A DNA stretch of 64,000 nucleotides from Eubacteriales bacterium. GTDB taxonomy: Bacteria > Bacillota > Clostridia > Lachnospirales > Lachnospiraceae. The notes below the pieces were generated by a model. It searched no databases. It was not told the origin of the DNA and saw only the letters and a program-made list of their open reading frames with translations. This document shows, piece after piece, positions 43,730 to 53,567 of this stretch (position 1 is its first letter; each line of letters begins with the position of its first letter). The translations under genes and the position numbers were made by a program. The stretch covers positions 1 through 64,000 of the forward strand of contig JAUNFZ010000003.1 in assembly GCA_030524785.1 (NCBI GenBank). The letters run 5' to 3'.

Positions 43730-43758
43730 TTGTTCCCAAAAGGCCTTTCCGCTATAAT
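43730..43758 (+). promoter_or_regulatory. Promoter of the arabinose catabolic operon
   Basis: TTGTTC (43730-43735), a 17-bp spacer and a perfect TATAAT (43753-43758), leaving an 80-base leader before araA. Confidence 0.75.
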
Positions 43759-43843
43759 TAACATAGATTATTATGGCGGGAAACATCCGCCGGCACGCTT
43801 CCATGCAGAAAGCGCGGAGCGGCATGATAAGGAGGGCTAAGTA

Positions 43844-45340
43844 ATGAGAGCAGCGAAGAATTATAAATTTTGGTTTTGTACCGGTTCCCAGGATCTGTAC
43901 GGTGATGAATGTCTGGCCCATGTGGCAGAACACTCCAGGACGATTGTGGATGCACTGAACAAATCCGGCGTGCTTCCCTATGAGATCGTGTGGAAGCCGA
44001 CGCTGATTACGAACGAACTGATCCGCAGAACATTTAACGAGGCGAACAGCGATGAGGAATGTGCTGGCGTGATTACCTGGATGCACACGTTTTCACCGGC
44101 AAAATCCTGGATTCTCGGACTTCAGGAGTTCCGCAAACCCCTGATGCATCTGCACACCCAGTTTAACCGTGAAATTCCCTATGACACCATCGACATGGAT
44201 TTTATGAATGAAAACCAGTCCGCCCACGGAGACCGGGAGTATGGCCATATCGTGTCCCGCATGGGAATTGAGCGGAAGGTGATTGTCGGCCACTGGGAGG
44301 ACAGAAACGTGCAGGAGAGGATTGCTTCCTGGATGCTGACGGCAATCGGCATTATGGAGAGCAGCCACATCCGCGTGTGCCGCGTGGCGGACAACATGAG
44401 AAACGTGGCCGTAACGGAAGGCGATAAGGTGGAAGCACAGATCAAGTTCGGCTGGGAGATCGACGCATATCCGGTAAACGAGATTGCAGAATATGTGGCG
44501 GCAGTTCCGCAGAACGAGATTGACACGCTGGTAGAAGAATATTACAGTAAATACGATATCATCCTTGAGGGAAGGGATCCCGAGGAATTTAAAAAACACG
44601 TGGCAGTACAGGCCGGCATTGAGATCGGCTTTGAAAAATTCCTGGAGGAAAAGGATTATCAGGCGATCGTTACGCATTTTGGCGATCTGGGCGCATTAAA
44701 GCAGCTTCCGGGTCTGGCGATCCAGCGGCTGATGGAAAAAGGCTACGGCTTTGGCGGAGAGGGAGACTGGAAAACGGCGGCGATGGTAAGGCTGATGAAG
44801 ATTATGACGGCCGGCGTGAAGAATCCCAAAGGAACTTCTTTCATGGAAGACTATACATACAATCTGGTGCCCGGCAAGGAAGGAATCCTGCAGGCCCATA
44901 TGCTGGAGGTATGCCCCTCCATCGCGGAAGGGCCGATCGGCATTAAGGTGTGCCCGCTCAGCATGGGCGACAGGGAAGACCCGGCCCGTCTGGTATATAC
45001 CTCCAAGACAGGTCCGGCCATTGCAACCTCTCTGGTGGATCTGGGCAATCGCTTCCGCCTGATTATCAACAGCGTGGACTGCAAGAAGGTGGAAAAACCG
45101 ATGCCGAAGCTTCCGGTGGCGACAGCCTTCTGGACGCCGCAGCCGAGCCTGCAGACAGGCGCTGAGGCGTGGATACTGGCGGGCGGAGCCCATCATACAG
45201 CGTTTACTTACGATCTGACGGCGGAGCAGATGGGAGACTGGGCGAACGCTATGGGCATTGAAGCGGTTTATATTGATAACGATACTACGATCCGCAGCTT
45301 TAAAAGAGAACTGCAGCTTGGAAATGTTGTTTACCGATAA
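43844..45340 (+). CDS. araA: L-arabinose isomerase
   Basis: A 498-residue enzyme converting L-arabinose to L-ribulose in the cytoplasm; length and motifs match the family (about 500). Visible: FWFCTGSQDLYGDE, GVITWMHTFSPAKSWI, LHTQFNREIPYDTIDMDFMN, the metal-binding Glu in GGEGDWKTAA and FMEDYTY, and the His in GGAHHTAFT. AAGGAGG precedes the start. First of araA, FGGY kinase and araD. Confidence 0.97.
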   Translation: MRAAKNYKFWFCTGSQDLYGDECLAHVAEHSRTIVDALNKSGVLPYEIVWKPTLITNELIRRTFNEANSDEECAGVITWMHTFSPAKSWILGLQEFRKPLMHLHTQFNREIPYDTIDMDFMNENQSAHGDREYGHIVSRMGIERKVIVGHWEDRNVQERIASWMLTAIGIMESSHIRVCRVADNMRNVAVTEGDKVEAQIKFGWEIDAYPVNEIAEYVAAVPQNEIDTLVEEYYSKYDIILEGRDPEEFKKHVAVQAGIEIGFEKFLEEKDYQAIVTHFGDLGALKQLPGLAIQRLMEKGYGFGGEGDWKTAAMVRLMKIMTAGVKNPKGTSFMEDYTYNLVPGKEGILQAHMLEVCPSIAEGPIGIKVCPLSMGDREDPARLVYTSKTGPAIATSLVDLGNRFRLIINSVDCKKVEKPMPKLPVATAFWTPQPSLQTGAEAWILAGGAHHTAFTYDLTAEQMGDWANAMGIEAVYIDNDTTIRSFKRELQLGNVVYR

Positions 45341-45360
45341 ACAGATAGAAGGAGGATATC

Positions 45361-46965
45361 ATGAACAGAGAAATTCAGTTAATTAAAGAAGATATACAGA
45401 ACGCGAAAACCGCGCTGGGCATTGAATTTGGCTCCACAAGGATTAAGGCGGTGCTGATTGATTCCGAGAACAATCCTATTGCAGCGGGCAGCCACGAGTG
45501 GGAGAACCGCTTGGAGAACGGCGTGTGGACGTATACGCTGGAGGATATCTGGAGCGGCCTGCAGGATGCTTATCAGGAGATGGCAAAGGATGTAAAGGCG
45601 CAGTACGGGCTGCCTCTTGCGAACATCGGGGCGATCGGTTTTTCGGCAATGATGCACGGCTATATGGTATTCAACAGCGCAGACGAGCTGATGGTGCCCT
45701 TCAGAACCTGGCGCAACACGATGACGGGCGAAGCGGCGGAAAAGCTGTTTGATCTGTTTAACTACAACATTCCTCAGCGCTGGAGTATTGCTCATCTGTA
45801 CCAGGCGATCTTAAACGGCGAGGACCATGTAAAGGATATTACGTACCTGACGACGCTGGCAGGATATATTCACTGGCAGATGACAGGCAGGAAGGTGCTG
45901 GGCGTGGGCGACGCCTCCGGCATGTTCCCCATCGACCCGAAGACAAAGGATTACGACGAAGGCATGGTGCAGAAATTCGATGCGCTGATTGCAGAGAAAA
46001 ATTTCCCCTGGAAGCTGCGGGATATTCTTCCTGAAGTGCTGACAGCAGGCGAGAGCGCAGGCGTTCTGACGGAGGAAGGAGCAAAGCTTCTGGACGTTAC
46101 CGGAACGCTGAGGGCCGGTATTCCGGTCTGCCCGGCCGAGGGCGACGCAGGCACCGGCATGGCGGCTACCAACAGTGTAAAACAGCGCACCGGAAATGTT
46201 TCCGCAGGAACTTCTGTGTTTGCGATGGTAGTGCTGGAGAAGGAGCTGTCCAAGGCGTATCCGGAGCTTGACCTTGTGACGACGCCCGACGGCAGCCTGG
46301 TGGCGATGGTACACTGCAACAACTGTACTTCAGACCTCAATGCGTGGGTTGGCATTTTCCGGGAGTTTATGGAAGCGATTGGCATGAAAGTGGATATGAA
46401 CCAGTTGTTCGGTACCCTGTACAATAAAGCTCTCGAGGGAGATAAGGACTGCGGCGGTCTTTTGTCCTACTGCTATTTCTCAGGCGAGCCGGTGACCGGA
46501 TTCGACGCGGGACGTCCTCTGTTTGCCCGCACGCCGGACAGCCATTTTACACTGGCAAACTTTATGCGTACCCACCTTTACAGCTCCCTGGCAGCGCTGA
46601 AGATTGGTATGGATATTCTGTTCCAGCAGGAGCATGTAGAGCTTGACGAGCTGATGGGCCACGGCGGCCTCTTTAAGACAAAGGGCGTTGGGCAGAGCAT
46701 CATGGCGGCTGCGGCAAACGTGCCGGTGACATGCATGGAGACGGCGGGAGAAGGCGGCGCATGGGGAATCGCACTTCTGGCGTCCTACATGATCAATAAA
46801 GCCGAGGGCGAGACGCTGGATGAGTATCTTAGCCACAAGGTATTTGCCGGACAGCAGGGAAGTACAATGGCGCCGGATGCGGCTGACGTGGAGGGCTTCA
46901 ACCGGTTTATCGAAACGTATGTCAAAGCTCTGCCGGTGGAAAAAGCGGCTGTGGAGACAATGTAA
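45361..46965 (+). CDS. FGGY-family carbohydrate kinase, probable L-ribulokinase
   Basis: A 534-residue kinase. It has the ATPase-fold phosphate 1 motif [40 protein letters not shown], and [19 protein letters not shown], with the C-terminal [14 protein letters not shown] and [13 protein letters not shown]. The sequence differs from classical AraB of Bacillus or E. coli and is nearer to xylulokinase-like FGGY proteins. Its place between araA and araD makes phosphorylation of L-ribulose the natural role. AGGAGG precedes the start. Confidence 0.88.
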   Translation: MNREIQLIKEDIQNAKTALGIEFGSTRIKAVLIDSENNPIAAGSHEWENRLENGVWTYTLEDIWSGLQDAYQEMAKDVKAQYGLPLANIGAIGFSAMMHGYMVFNSADELMVPFRTWRNTMTGEAAEKLFDLFNYNIPQRWSIAHLYQAILNGEDHVKDITYLTTLAGYIHWQMTGRKVLGVGDASGMFPIDPKTKDYDEGMVQKFDALIAEKNFPWKLRDILPEVLTAGESAGVLTEEGAKLLDVTGTLRAGIPVCPAEGDAGTGMAATNSVKQRTGNVSAGTSVFAMVVLEKELSKAYPELDLVTTPDGSLVAMVHCNNCTSDLNAWVGIFREFMEAIGMKVDMNQLFGTLYNKALEGDKDCGGLLSYCYFSGEPVTGFDAGRPLFARTPDSHFTLANFMRTHLYSSLAALKIGMDILFQQEHVELDELMGHGGLFKTKGVGQSIMAAAANVPVTCMETAGEGGAWGIALLASYMINKAEGETLDEYLSHKVFAGQQGSTMAPDAADVEGFNRFIETYVKALPVEKAAVETM

Positions 46966-47019
46966 ATACGTCCGCTGCCAAAGGATGGCGGGGATGAAAT
47001 TTGGATGAGGTGAAGGATT

Positions 47020-47709
47020 ATGCTGGAAGAATTGAAGAAACGTGTATATGAGGCGAATATGCTGCTGCCGAAATACGGGCTGGTAACTTTTACCTGGGGC
47101 AACGTCAGCGAGATTGACCGGGAAACAGGAATGTTTGCGATTAAGCCCAGCGGCGTGGATTACGACAAGCTTTCGCCGGAAGATATGGTGATTATGGATC
47201 TGGAGGGCAACAAGGTGGAAGGAAAATACAATCCCTCCTCCGATACGCCCACCCATCTGGAGCTTTACAAGGCATTTCCAAAGATCGGGGGCGTGGTACA
47301 CACACATTCTTCCTGGGCTACAAGCTGGGCCCAGGCGGGAAGAAGTATTCCCTGCTATGGGACGACCCATGCAGACTATATTTATGGCGAGGTACCCTGC
47401 GCCCGCTGCCTGACCGGCGACGAATTTAAGCAGTATGAAAAAAATACGGGCGTTCTGATTGCAGACTTTTTTAAGGACAAGGATTATGAGGCGGTTCCCA
47501 TGGTACTCTGCAAAAACCACGGCCCATTTGCCTGGGGCAAGGACGGCCACGAGGCGGTTCACAATGCCGTGGTACTGGAGGAAGTTGCGAAAATGGCGGC
47601 CCGCTGCGAGATGATCAATCCGCAGGTGAAGCCGGCGCCCCAGGATCTGCAGGACAAGCATTACTACAGAAAGCATGGAGCAAACGCATATTACGGACAG
47701 GGCAGATAG
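47020..47709 (+). CDS. araD: L-ribulose-5-phosphate 4-epimerase
   Basis: A 229-residue class II aldolase-like epimerase making D-xylulose 5-phosphate. Seen: LVTFTWGNVSEID, IKPSGVDYDKLSPEDMV, the zinc histidines in VVHTHSSWATSWA, and LCKNHGPFAWG. The length is close to the E. coli enzyme. GATGAGGTGAAGG precedes the start; the response regulator begins three bases after its stop. Confidence 0.95.
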   Translation: MLEELKKRVYEANMLLPKYGLVTFTWGNVSEIDRETGMFAIKPSGVDYDKLSPEDMVIMDLEGNKVEGKYNPSSDTPTHLELYKAFPKIGGVVHTHSSWATSWAQAGRSIPCYGTTHADYIYGEVPCARCLTGDEFKQYEKNTGVLIADFFKDKDYEAVPMVLCKNHGPFAWGKDGHEAVHNAVVLEEVAKMAARCEMINPQVKPAPQDLQDKHYYRKHGANAYYGQGR

Positions 47710-47712
47710 CAG

Positions 47713-49344
47713 ATGTTAAAAGTATTTTTAGTGGAAGACGAAATTGTGATACGAAACGGAATAAAAAATAGTATTCCGTGGGAAAGTGAAGGATTTGAAT
47801 TTGTAGGAGAGGCCAGCGACGGAGAGCTGGCCTATCCGCTTATAAAAAAGGAAAGGCCGGATATTCTGATTACCGATATCAAGATGCCCTTTATGGACGG
47901 CCTTGAACTGAGCCGGATCGTGAAGAAGGAACTTCCTCAGATTAAAATTCTGATTCTGAGCGGATACAGCGATTTTGAATATGCAAAGGAAGCCATCAAT
48001 ATCGGGGTGACGCAGTATCTTTTAAAGCCCATCAGCTCTATAAAGCTTCTGGAAGCGCTTCACGAGGTGGGCGGGATGATAGAAAAAGAGCGCGAATACG
48101 ACCGTATGCTTGAACGCTACCAGAAAGAGGCAGAGGAGAACGTGCATCTGGAGCAGAAAAAGCTCTGGAATGACCTGATTGCGAACCGGATTTCTACGGT
48201 GGAGCTTTTGGAGGGCGGACAGAAGGTGGGAATGGATTTTACGGCCACCGCCTATCTTGTGTTCCTGTTTAAGATTACCTGGGGCGGTGGCTCTACGGGA
48301 TGTTCCCAGGACGCCATTGCACTCTCTGAAAAAATTGTGCAGACGGCCGGGACGTGGGAGCAGGTGCTCACCTTCGACCGAAGTCCGGAGGGGTGGGTAT
48401 TTCTTATAAAGGCCGAAACGGAGGAGGAAGCCCGCGTCCGCCAGCAGGCCTGTGCCGGGCAGCTTGCAGAGCTTGTGAAGGAGTATCCCGATATCGGGTA
48501 TTTTGGCGGTGTGGGCAGCGTGGTACACCGGCTGGGGGATATCAGCCAGTCTTATCTGGCGGCAGGCAAAGCATTTGCAGGCCGTTTCTTTACAGAACCA
48601 AATAAGATCATCAGCAGCACGGACATCGTAAACCTGCACCGGAGAGAGGACGACAGAATAGACGTTCAAAGCATCCGGTCCCGAAGGTCGGAGAGAAAGC
48701 TGATCGACGAATTTCTGCGCAGCGGTACCCTGGAGGAGATTGACAGTTTCCTGGAAGAATATCTTCTGGACATCGGGGAGCAGAACTACCAGTCTTTGCT
48801 GTACCGCCAGTATCTGATTATGGACTTATATTTTACGGCGTCGGATTTTCTGAGCGATCTTAAAATTGATCCCGAAAATCTTTCGGAGGAATGTAGGGAT
48901 ATCAATAAAATTGTGATGCAGGCGGACTCCCCGGAGAGTATACGGGAATTGATGGGGCGGCTGTTTACGGAGACAATGAAGCTGCGGGATCAAAATTCCA
49001 TGAAGCGCTATGGAATTGTGCTTGAGGAGGCCAGGGCCTTTATCAGGGAAAATTATCAGAGGGAAGATATGTCCCTGAATACGGTGGCTTCCCGGGTGAA
49101 CATCAGCCCCAGCTATTTCAGCGCAATTTTCAGTGCGGAGACGGGACAGACCTTTGTGGAATATCTGACACAGGTGCGTCTGGAAAAGGCCAAGGAGCTT
49201 TTGATGTGCTCAAGCCTCAGAACAGCGGAGATTGGCTACGAGGTGGGCTACCGGGATTCTCACTATTTCAGTTACATATTTAAAAAGGTTGTGGGATGCA
49301 GTCCCAAAGAATATAAAAACCGCAGAAAAGAGCAGGGGGCATGA
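47713..49344 (+). CDS. Response regulator, YesN type, of the arabinose locus
   Basis: A 543-residue protein with a receiver (Glu8/Asp9, phosphoacceptor Asp55 in ILITDIKMP, Lys in LLKPIS), a middle helical linker, and a C-terminal AraC-type DNA-binding domain (NISPSYFSAIFSAETGQ and VGYRDSHYFSYIFKKVVG). It starts three bases after araD, so the sensor system is transcribed with the catabolic genes it probably controls. The stop overlaps the kinase start (ATGA). Likely targets are the promoters at 43730 and 50876. Confidence 0.93.
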   Translation: MLKVFLVEDEIVIRNGIKNSIPWESEGFEFVGEASDGELAYPLIKKERPDILITDIKMPFMDGLELSRIVKKELPQIKILILSGYSDFEYAKEAINIGVTQYLLKPISSIKLLEALHEVGGMIEKEREYDRMLERYQKEAEENVHLEQKKLWNDLIANRISTVELLEGGQKVGMDFTATAYLVFLFKITWGGGSTGCSQDAIALSEKIVQTAGTWEQVLTFDRSPEGWVFLIKAETEEEARVRQQACAGQLAELVKEYPDIGYFGGVGSVVHRLGDISQSYLAAGKAFAGRFFTEPNKIISSTDIVNLHRREDDRIDVQSIRSRRSERKLIDEFLRSGTLEEIDSFLEEYLLDIGEQNYQSLLYRQYLIMDLYFTASDFLSDLKIDPENLSEECRDINKIVMQADSPESIRELMGRLFTETMKLRDQNSMKRYGIVLEEARAFIRENYQREDMSLNTVASRVNISPSYFSAIFSAETGQTFVEYLTQVRLEKAKELLMCSSLRTAEIGYEVGYRDSHYFSYIFKKVVGCSPKEYKNRRKEQGA

Positions 49345-50813
49345 TGCGAAAGGGCAAGTCATTGAACAAGCGGCTGAATATGCTCCTGGCCGTCAGCGTG
49401 GTGCCGTTTTCTATTATGACGATCTATCTTCTGTTCATGGTACAGCAGCTTTCGGAGCGTTATGATGCGATTGTTGACAACATCACCCATGCGAATGAGT
49501 ACAACATTCATTTCAAGGAAGATGTGGATTACACCATGTATGTCATTGTGGTCAATTCAGAACGGGCGGAGGAGTTGGTGGACACAAAAAAACCGCACGA
49601 GCTGATTACGCAGGCCAGGGATACGTTTCAAACCCTATGGGGGCAGGCGGACAACAGCTACGCAAAGAGTATGCTGACCCGTATCGTCAAGAGTCTCGAT
49701 ACGCTGGAAGACCGCGTGGAGGAGATTGAGAAGGATGCCAGGGTGAGCGGCATGTACGACAAAAATCTGGAACGTCTGGATTTGAACGTGCGTGTACTGA
49801 CAGAGCTGATTCAGGAGCAGATTCAGGAGTACATTTATTATGAAACGACAAATCTGGAAGCGCTGCGCGTCAATGTGAGAAAAGATGCGGCAAATGCGCT
49901 CAGGATCAGTATGGTTGTTTTTGCAGCGATATTGATCGGGGAGCTGTTTCTGAGCAGAAAGATTTCGGGCCATCTGACGGAGGGGATTCAGCAGCTCCGC
50001 CTGGTGACGAGGAAAGCCGGACACGGCGATTTCAAAGTGCGGGCGCAGCTTTCTGACAGCGACGAGGAACTGGCAGAGCTGGGAGAAGGGTTCAATCAGA
50101 TGGTAGAGCGCATCGGAAATCTGGTGGAGGATATCCGGGTGGAGCAGCTCAACCTGCGGGCCACGGAGCAGAAGCTTCTGCAGGCACAGATAAATCCGCA
50201 CTTTCTCTACAATACGCTGGATGCGATCATCTGGCTGGCGGAGGCTGGTCAGACGGAGCAGGTGATCATGATGGTGTCGGCCCTGTCTGATTTTTTCCGC
50301 ACTACCCTGAGCAAAGGCCGGGACTACATTACGGTGCAGGAGGAAGAATCGCATATCCGAAGCTATCTTAAGATTCAGCAGTTCCGGTATCAGGATATTC
50401 TGGAGTACGAGATTGATATTCCAAAGGAAATGTATCGTTATCAGATTCTGAAGCTGACGCTGCAGCCTCTGGTGGAAAATGCCTTGTACCATGGCATCAA
50501 GAACAAGCGCGGCAAGGGGCACATCCGTGTGACGGGGCAGCTTGAGGGCGGCCGCCTGGTGTTTAAAGTCAGCGACGACGGCATGGGCATGACCCCGGAA
50601 CGCCTGGCGCAGGTGCGCAAAGCTATGAACAAGGGAGACGAGGACATATCAGGAGATCCCTCAGGCTTTGGACTGTTTAATGTGGTGCAGCGGATCAAGC
50701 TGAATTACGGCGCCGAATATGGACTCTGGATTACCAGCGTCTACCAGGAGGGCACAGAAATTCAGGTGGAAATTCCTGCGATAAATAATGAACCAAATTC
50801 TAAAAATATCTAA
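49341..50813 (+). CDS. Sensor histidine kinase, YesM/LytS type with helical sensor region
   Basis: A 490-residue membrane kinase. TM1 is about 13-35, the extracytoplasmic region about 36-185 is predicted by eye to be entirely helical (long charged heptad-like runs such as LEDRVEEIEKDA), TM2 is about 186-206, followed by HAMP, the kinase box QINPHFLYNTLD (His287) and an HATPase ending GLFNVVQRIKL. The lack of a PAS/Cache-like sugar pocket resembles LytS kinases that read a sugar through a separate binding protein. A candidate partner, an anchored YtfQ-like protein, is encoded at 55762. Confidence 0.92.
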   Translation: MMRKGKSLNKRLNMLLAVSVVPFSIMTIYLLFMVQQLSERYDAIVDNITHANEYNIHFKEDVDYTMYVIVVNSERAEELVDTKKPHELITQARDTFQTLWGQADNSYAKSMLTRIVKSLDTLEDRVEEIEKDARVSGMYDKNLERLDLNVRVLTELIQEQIQEYIYYETTNLEALRVNVRKDAANALRISMVVFAAILIGELFLSRKISGHLTEGIQQLRLVTRKAGHGDFKVRAQLSDSDEELAELGEGFNQMVERIGNLVEDIRVEQLNLRATEQKLLQAQINPHFLYNTLDAIIWLAEAGQTEQVIMMVSALSDFFRTTLSKGRDYITVQEEESHIRSYLKIQQFRYQDILEYEIDIPKEMYRYQILKLTLQPLVENALYHGIKNKRGKGHIRVTGQLEGGRLVFKVSDDGMGMTPERLAQVRKAMNKGDEDISGDPSGFGLFNVVQRIKLNYGAEYGLWITSVYQEGTEIQVEIPAINNEPNSKNI

Positions 50814-50826
50814 CTTTTTTCAAATG

Positions 50827-50904
50827 AACGGATGGAATAAAAGAAAAAAATGTACCGTTTCCGAAAATCCATCCGTTTCAAAAAAAGAAAATCTGCGCTA
50901 TGAT
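50827..50904 (+). promoter_or_regulatory. Promoter and candidate YesN sites before the arabinose importer
   Basis: TATGAT at 50899-50904 with a poor -35 (TTTCAA, 50876-50881) suggests an activated promoter. Upstream, CCGTTTC repeats directly at 50855 and 50873 (18 bp apart), and AACGGATGG (50827) with CCATCCGTT (50869) forms a 9-bp inverted repeat. An AraC-type regulator could bind here. Confidence 0.55.
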
Positions 50905-50957
50905 GGTACCATAGCCGAAGGGGCTAGAGAACGTAAAAGAAATAGGAGGATCAAAAA

Positions 50958-51941
50958 ATGAACAAGAAAGTTTTAGGCGTATTGGCCTGCACAGCAGTAG
51001 CAGCTTCCATGGTTGCAAGCGCATCCGCAGAAGATCTGATCACAGTTGGCTACGCTCAGGTAGGACATGAATCTGACTGGCGTACAGCAAACACAAAGAA
51101 CTATGAGGATGTTTTCTCAGCAGAAAACGGATATGAGCTGTCTCTGATCGACTGCGACAACGACAACGCAGCACAGCTGGAAGCAGTTCGTAACTTCATC
51201 ACACAGGGACTTGACTACATCATCATCGCTCCGATTCAGTCTGCTGGATGGGACACCGTACTTCAGGAAGCACAGGATGCAGGCATCCCGGTTATCATCG
51301 CTGACCGTGAGATCGAAGCAGACGCTTCTATGTATGATGCATGGGTTGGAACAAACACAAAGAACGAAGGTATCACAGCAGGTAACTGGCTGGCAGAACA
51401 GCTGGACGGCGCTGAGGCTAAGATTCTTCAGATCGAAGGTTCTGTAGGAGCATCTGCAGCAATCGGACGTACTGATGGTTTCGCAGAGGTTATGGCAGAC
51501 CACTCCGAGTGGGAAATGCTTGATTCTCAGTCTGGTGACTTCACACAGGACGGCGGACAGTCTGTAATGGAATCCTTCATCAAATCCTATGAGGGACAGT
51601 TCAACGTAGTTATCTGCCAGAACGATAACGAAGCATACGGCGCAATGGACGCTATGGATGCTGCTGGTATTACATACGGTGTTGACGGCGACGTTATTCT
51701 GATCTCCTACGATGCTACACATGATGGACTTCAGTACACACTGGATGGCAAGATCAACTGCAACGTTGAGTGTAACCCGATTCAGGCTGAAACAGTTAAG
51801 GGCGTTATCGAGAAGATGGAAGCAGGCGAAGAATACGAGGCAACTACTCTTGTAGAAGACCAGGCATTCTGCGCACCGGGTATCGAGAGCGAATATGCAA
51901 CAACTATGACAGATGAAATCCTGGCAGGTCGTGCATACTAA
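50958..51941 (+). CDS. YtfQ-like sugar ABC transporter substrate-binding protein
   Basis: A 327-residue exported protein. The signal peptide ends near ASASA-ED (residue 24) and no lipobox fits. The mature start ITVGYAQVGHESDWRTANT and the segments IIIAPIQSAGWDTVLQEA, PVIIADREIE and VVICQNDNEAYGAMDAMD follow YtfQ, whose E. coli member binds furanose forms of galactose and arabinose. Codon choice is markedly more biased than in neighbouring genes (many GCA/GCT, ATC, AAC, CTG), a sign of high expression. In this locus the ligand is probably L-arabinose, perhaps the furanose. AGGAGG precedes the start. Confidence 0.92.
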   Translation: MNKKVLGVLACTAVAASMVASASAEDLITVGYAQVGHESDWRTANTKNYEDVFSAENGYELSLIDCDNDNAAQLEAVRNFITQGLDYIIIAPIQSAGWDTVLQEAQDAGIPVIIADREIEADASMYDAWVGTNTKNEGITAGNWLAEQLDGAEAKILQIEGSVGASAAIGRTDGFAEVMADHSEWEMLDSQSGDFTQDGGQSVMESFIKSYEGQFNVVICQNDNEAYGAMDAMDAAGITYGVDGDVILISYDATHDGLQYTLDGKINCNVECNPIQAETVKGVIEKMEAGEEYEATTLVEDQAFCAPGIESEYATTMTDEILAGRAY

Positions 51942-51975
51942 TTTCCGCTTACTGATTCGGATTTAGTGAAGAAAC

Positions 51976-52020
51976 GGGAGGGGAGAGCATCCCAGTAACT
52001 GGGTACCTCCCCTCCTTTTA
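51976..52020 (+). terminator. Partial terminator between the binding protein and ATPase genes
   Basis: GGAGGGGAG pairs with CTCCCCTCC, with an inner CCCAGT/ACTGGG stem, followed by TTTTAT. Read-through must supply the ATPase and permeases, so the binding protein mRNA is made in excess. Confidence 0.8.
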
Positions 52021-52040
52021 TGATGTAGGAAGGAGGAATT

Positions 52041-53567
52041 GTGTTGGAAGCTGGTGTAGTATTAAAAATGCAGGGAATCTGCATGACGTTTCCCGGCGTA
52101 AAGGCGCTCGACCAAGCCTGTCTTACTCTGCGTAAGGGTGAAATACGCGCGCTGATGGGGGAAAACGGAGCCGGCAAATCGACGCTGATCAAATGTCTGA
52201 CCGGCGTAAATAAATTTGAAGCTGGTGAGATTTATCTGGAAGGCTTTGACGGACCAATCGTAAACAAGGATACGATGGACGCGCAGAATAAAGGAATCGC
52301 GACGGTGTACCAGGAGGTAAACCTTTGTCCGAACCTTTCTGTGGCAGAGAATCTCTATATCGGCAGAGAGCCGCTCACGAAGCTTGGAACGGTAAACAGA
52401 AAGGCAATGAACAAGCAGGCAGAAGATCTTATGAGAGAGCTGGAGCTTGACGTTGATGTGACGAGAAATCTGGAAGATTATTCGCTGGCTCTGCAGCAGA
52501 TGATCGCGATTGCGCGTGCAGTGGACATGGACAGCAAAGTGCTGATTCTGGATGAACCGACTTCCTCTCTGGACGACCGCGAAGTGGAAAAGCTGTTTGT
52601 GATGATGCGCCGTCTGAAGGAGAAGGGCGTGGGCATTATTTTTGTTACTCATTTCCTGGAGCAGGTGTATGCGGTATGCGATGCGATCACCGTGCTCAGA
52701 AACGGTCAGCTTGTCGGTGAGTACGACATTGCGGATCTGCCACGTGTGAAGCTGGTAGCCGCTATGATGGGTAAGGATTTCGACGATCTTGCTTCTATTA
52801 AGAAAGAGGGAAGCGGCGACAAGCGCAAGGAGCCGATGGTAATCGAAGCAAAGGGCTTAAGCCACGCGGGAACGATCAAACCCTTTGACCTTGATATCCA
52901 CAAGGGCGAGGTGATTGGTCTGACCGGTCTTCTTGGTTCCGGACGAAGCGAGCTGGCGCGCGTTATCTACGGCGCAGACAGAAATCAGACCGGTACCCTG
53001 AAAGTAAACGGAAAAGAAGTAAAGATTAAGAACCCGATTGACGCGATGAACCTTGGCATGGGACTTCTCCCGGATGACCGTAAAGCGGAGGGCATCATCG
53101 GAGATCTTTCGGTACGTGAAAATATTATTCTGGCGCTTCAGGCAAAAGCAGGCATCATGAAGCGTATTCCGATGGCGAAGCAGATTGAAATTGCGGACAA
53201 GTATATCGAAATGCTGCAGATTAAGACGGCAAGCCGTGAAACGCTGATTAAGCAGCTCTCCGGTGGTAATCAGCAGAAGGTAATTTTGGCGCGCTGGCTG
53301 GCGACCGATCCTGATTTCCTGATTCTGGACGAGCCGACACGTGGTATTGATATCGGGACAAAGACAGAGATTCAGAAGCTGGTTCTGAAGCTTGCAGATG
53401 AAGGAAAGAGCCTGATCTTTATTTCCTCTGAGATTGAGGAGATGCTCCGTACCTGCAACCGTATGGCGGTTCTGCGCGACGGTGCAAAGGTTGGAGAGAT
53501 CGAGGAAGCGGACATGAATCAGATGAGCGTCATGAAAGCGATTGCAGGAGGTGACAGCAATGAGTAG
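52041..53567 (+). CDS. Sugar ABC transporter ATP-binding protein (YtfR-like)
   Basis: A 508-residue CUT2 double ATPase: Walker A GENGAGKST (40-48), Walker B LILDEPTSSLD, second half with the degenerate loop GLLGSGRSE and LSGGNQQKVILARWL, LDEPTRGIDIG. The start is GTG at 52041 or TTG at 52044, with AGGAGG upstream; both fit. It works with the two permeases downstream and the binding protein upstream. It overlaps the next gene by eight bases. Confidence 0.94.
   Translation: MLEAGVVLKMQGICMTFPGVKALDQACLTLRKGEIRALMGENGAGKSTLIKCLTGVNKFEAGEIYLEGFDGPIVNKDTMDAQNKGIATVYQEVNLCPNLSVAENLYIGREPLTKLGTVNRKAMNKQAEDLMRELELDVDVTRNLEDYSLALQQMIAIARAVDMDSKVLILDEPTSSLDDREVEKLFVMMRRLKEKGVGIIFVTHFLEQVYAVCDAITVLRNGQLVGEYDIADLPRVKLVAAMMGKDFDDLASIKKEGSGDKRKEPMVIEAKGLSHAGTIKPFDLDIHKGEVIGLTGLLGSGRSELARVIYGADRNQTGTLKVNGKEVKIKNPIDAMNLGMGLLPDDRKAEGIIGDLSVRENIILALQAKAGIMKRIPMAKQIEIADKYIEMLQIKTASRETLIKQLSGGNQQKVILARWLATDPDFLILDEPTRGIDIGTKTEIQKLVLKLADEGKSLIFISSEIEEMLRTCNRMAVLRDGAKVGEIEEADMNQMSVMKAIAGGDSNE

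Noticed and set aside
45361..46965. Classical araB assignment
   Set aside because: The kinase is FGGY type but its sequence differs from known AraB proteins, so no gene symbol is given.
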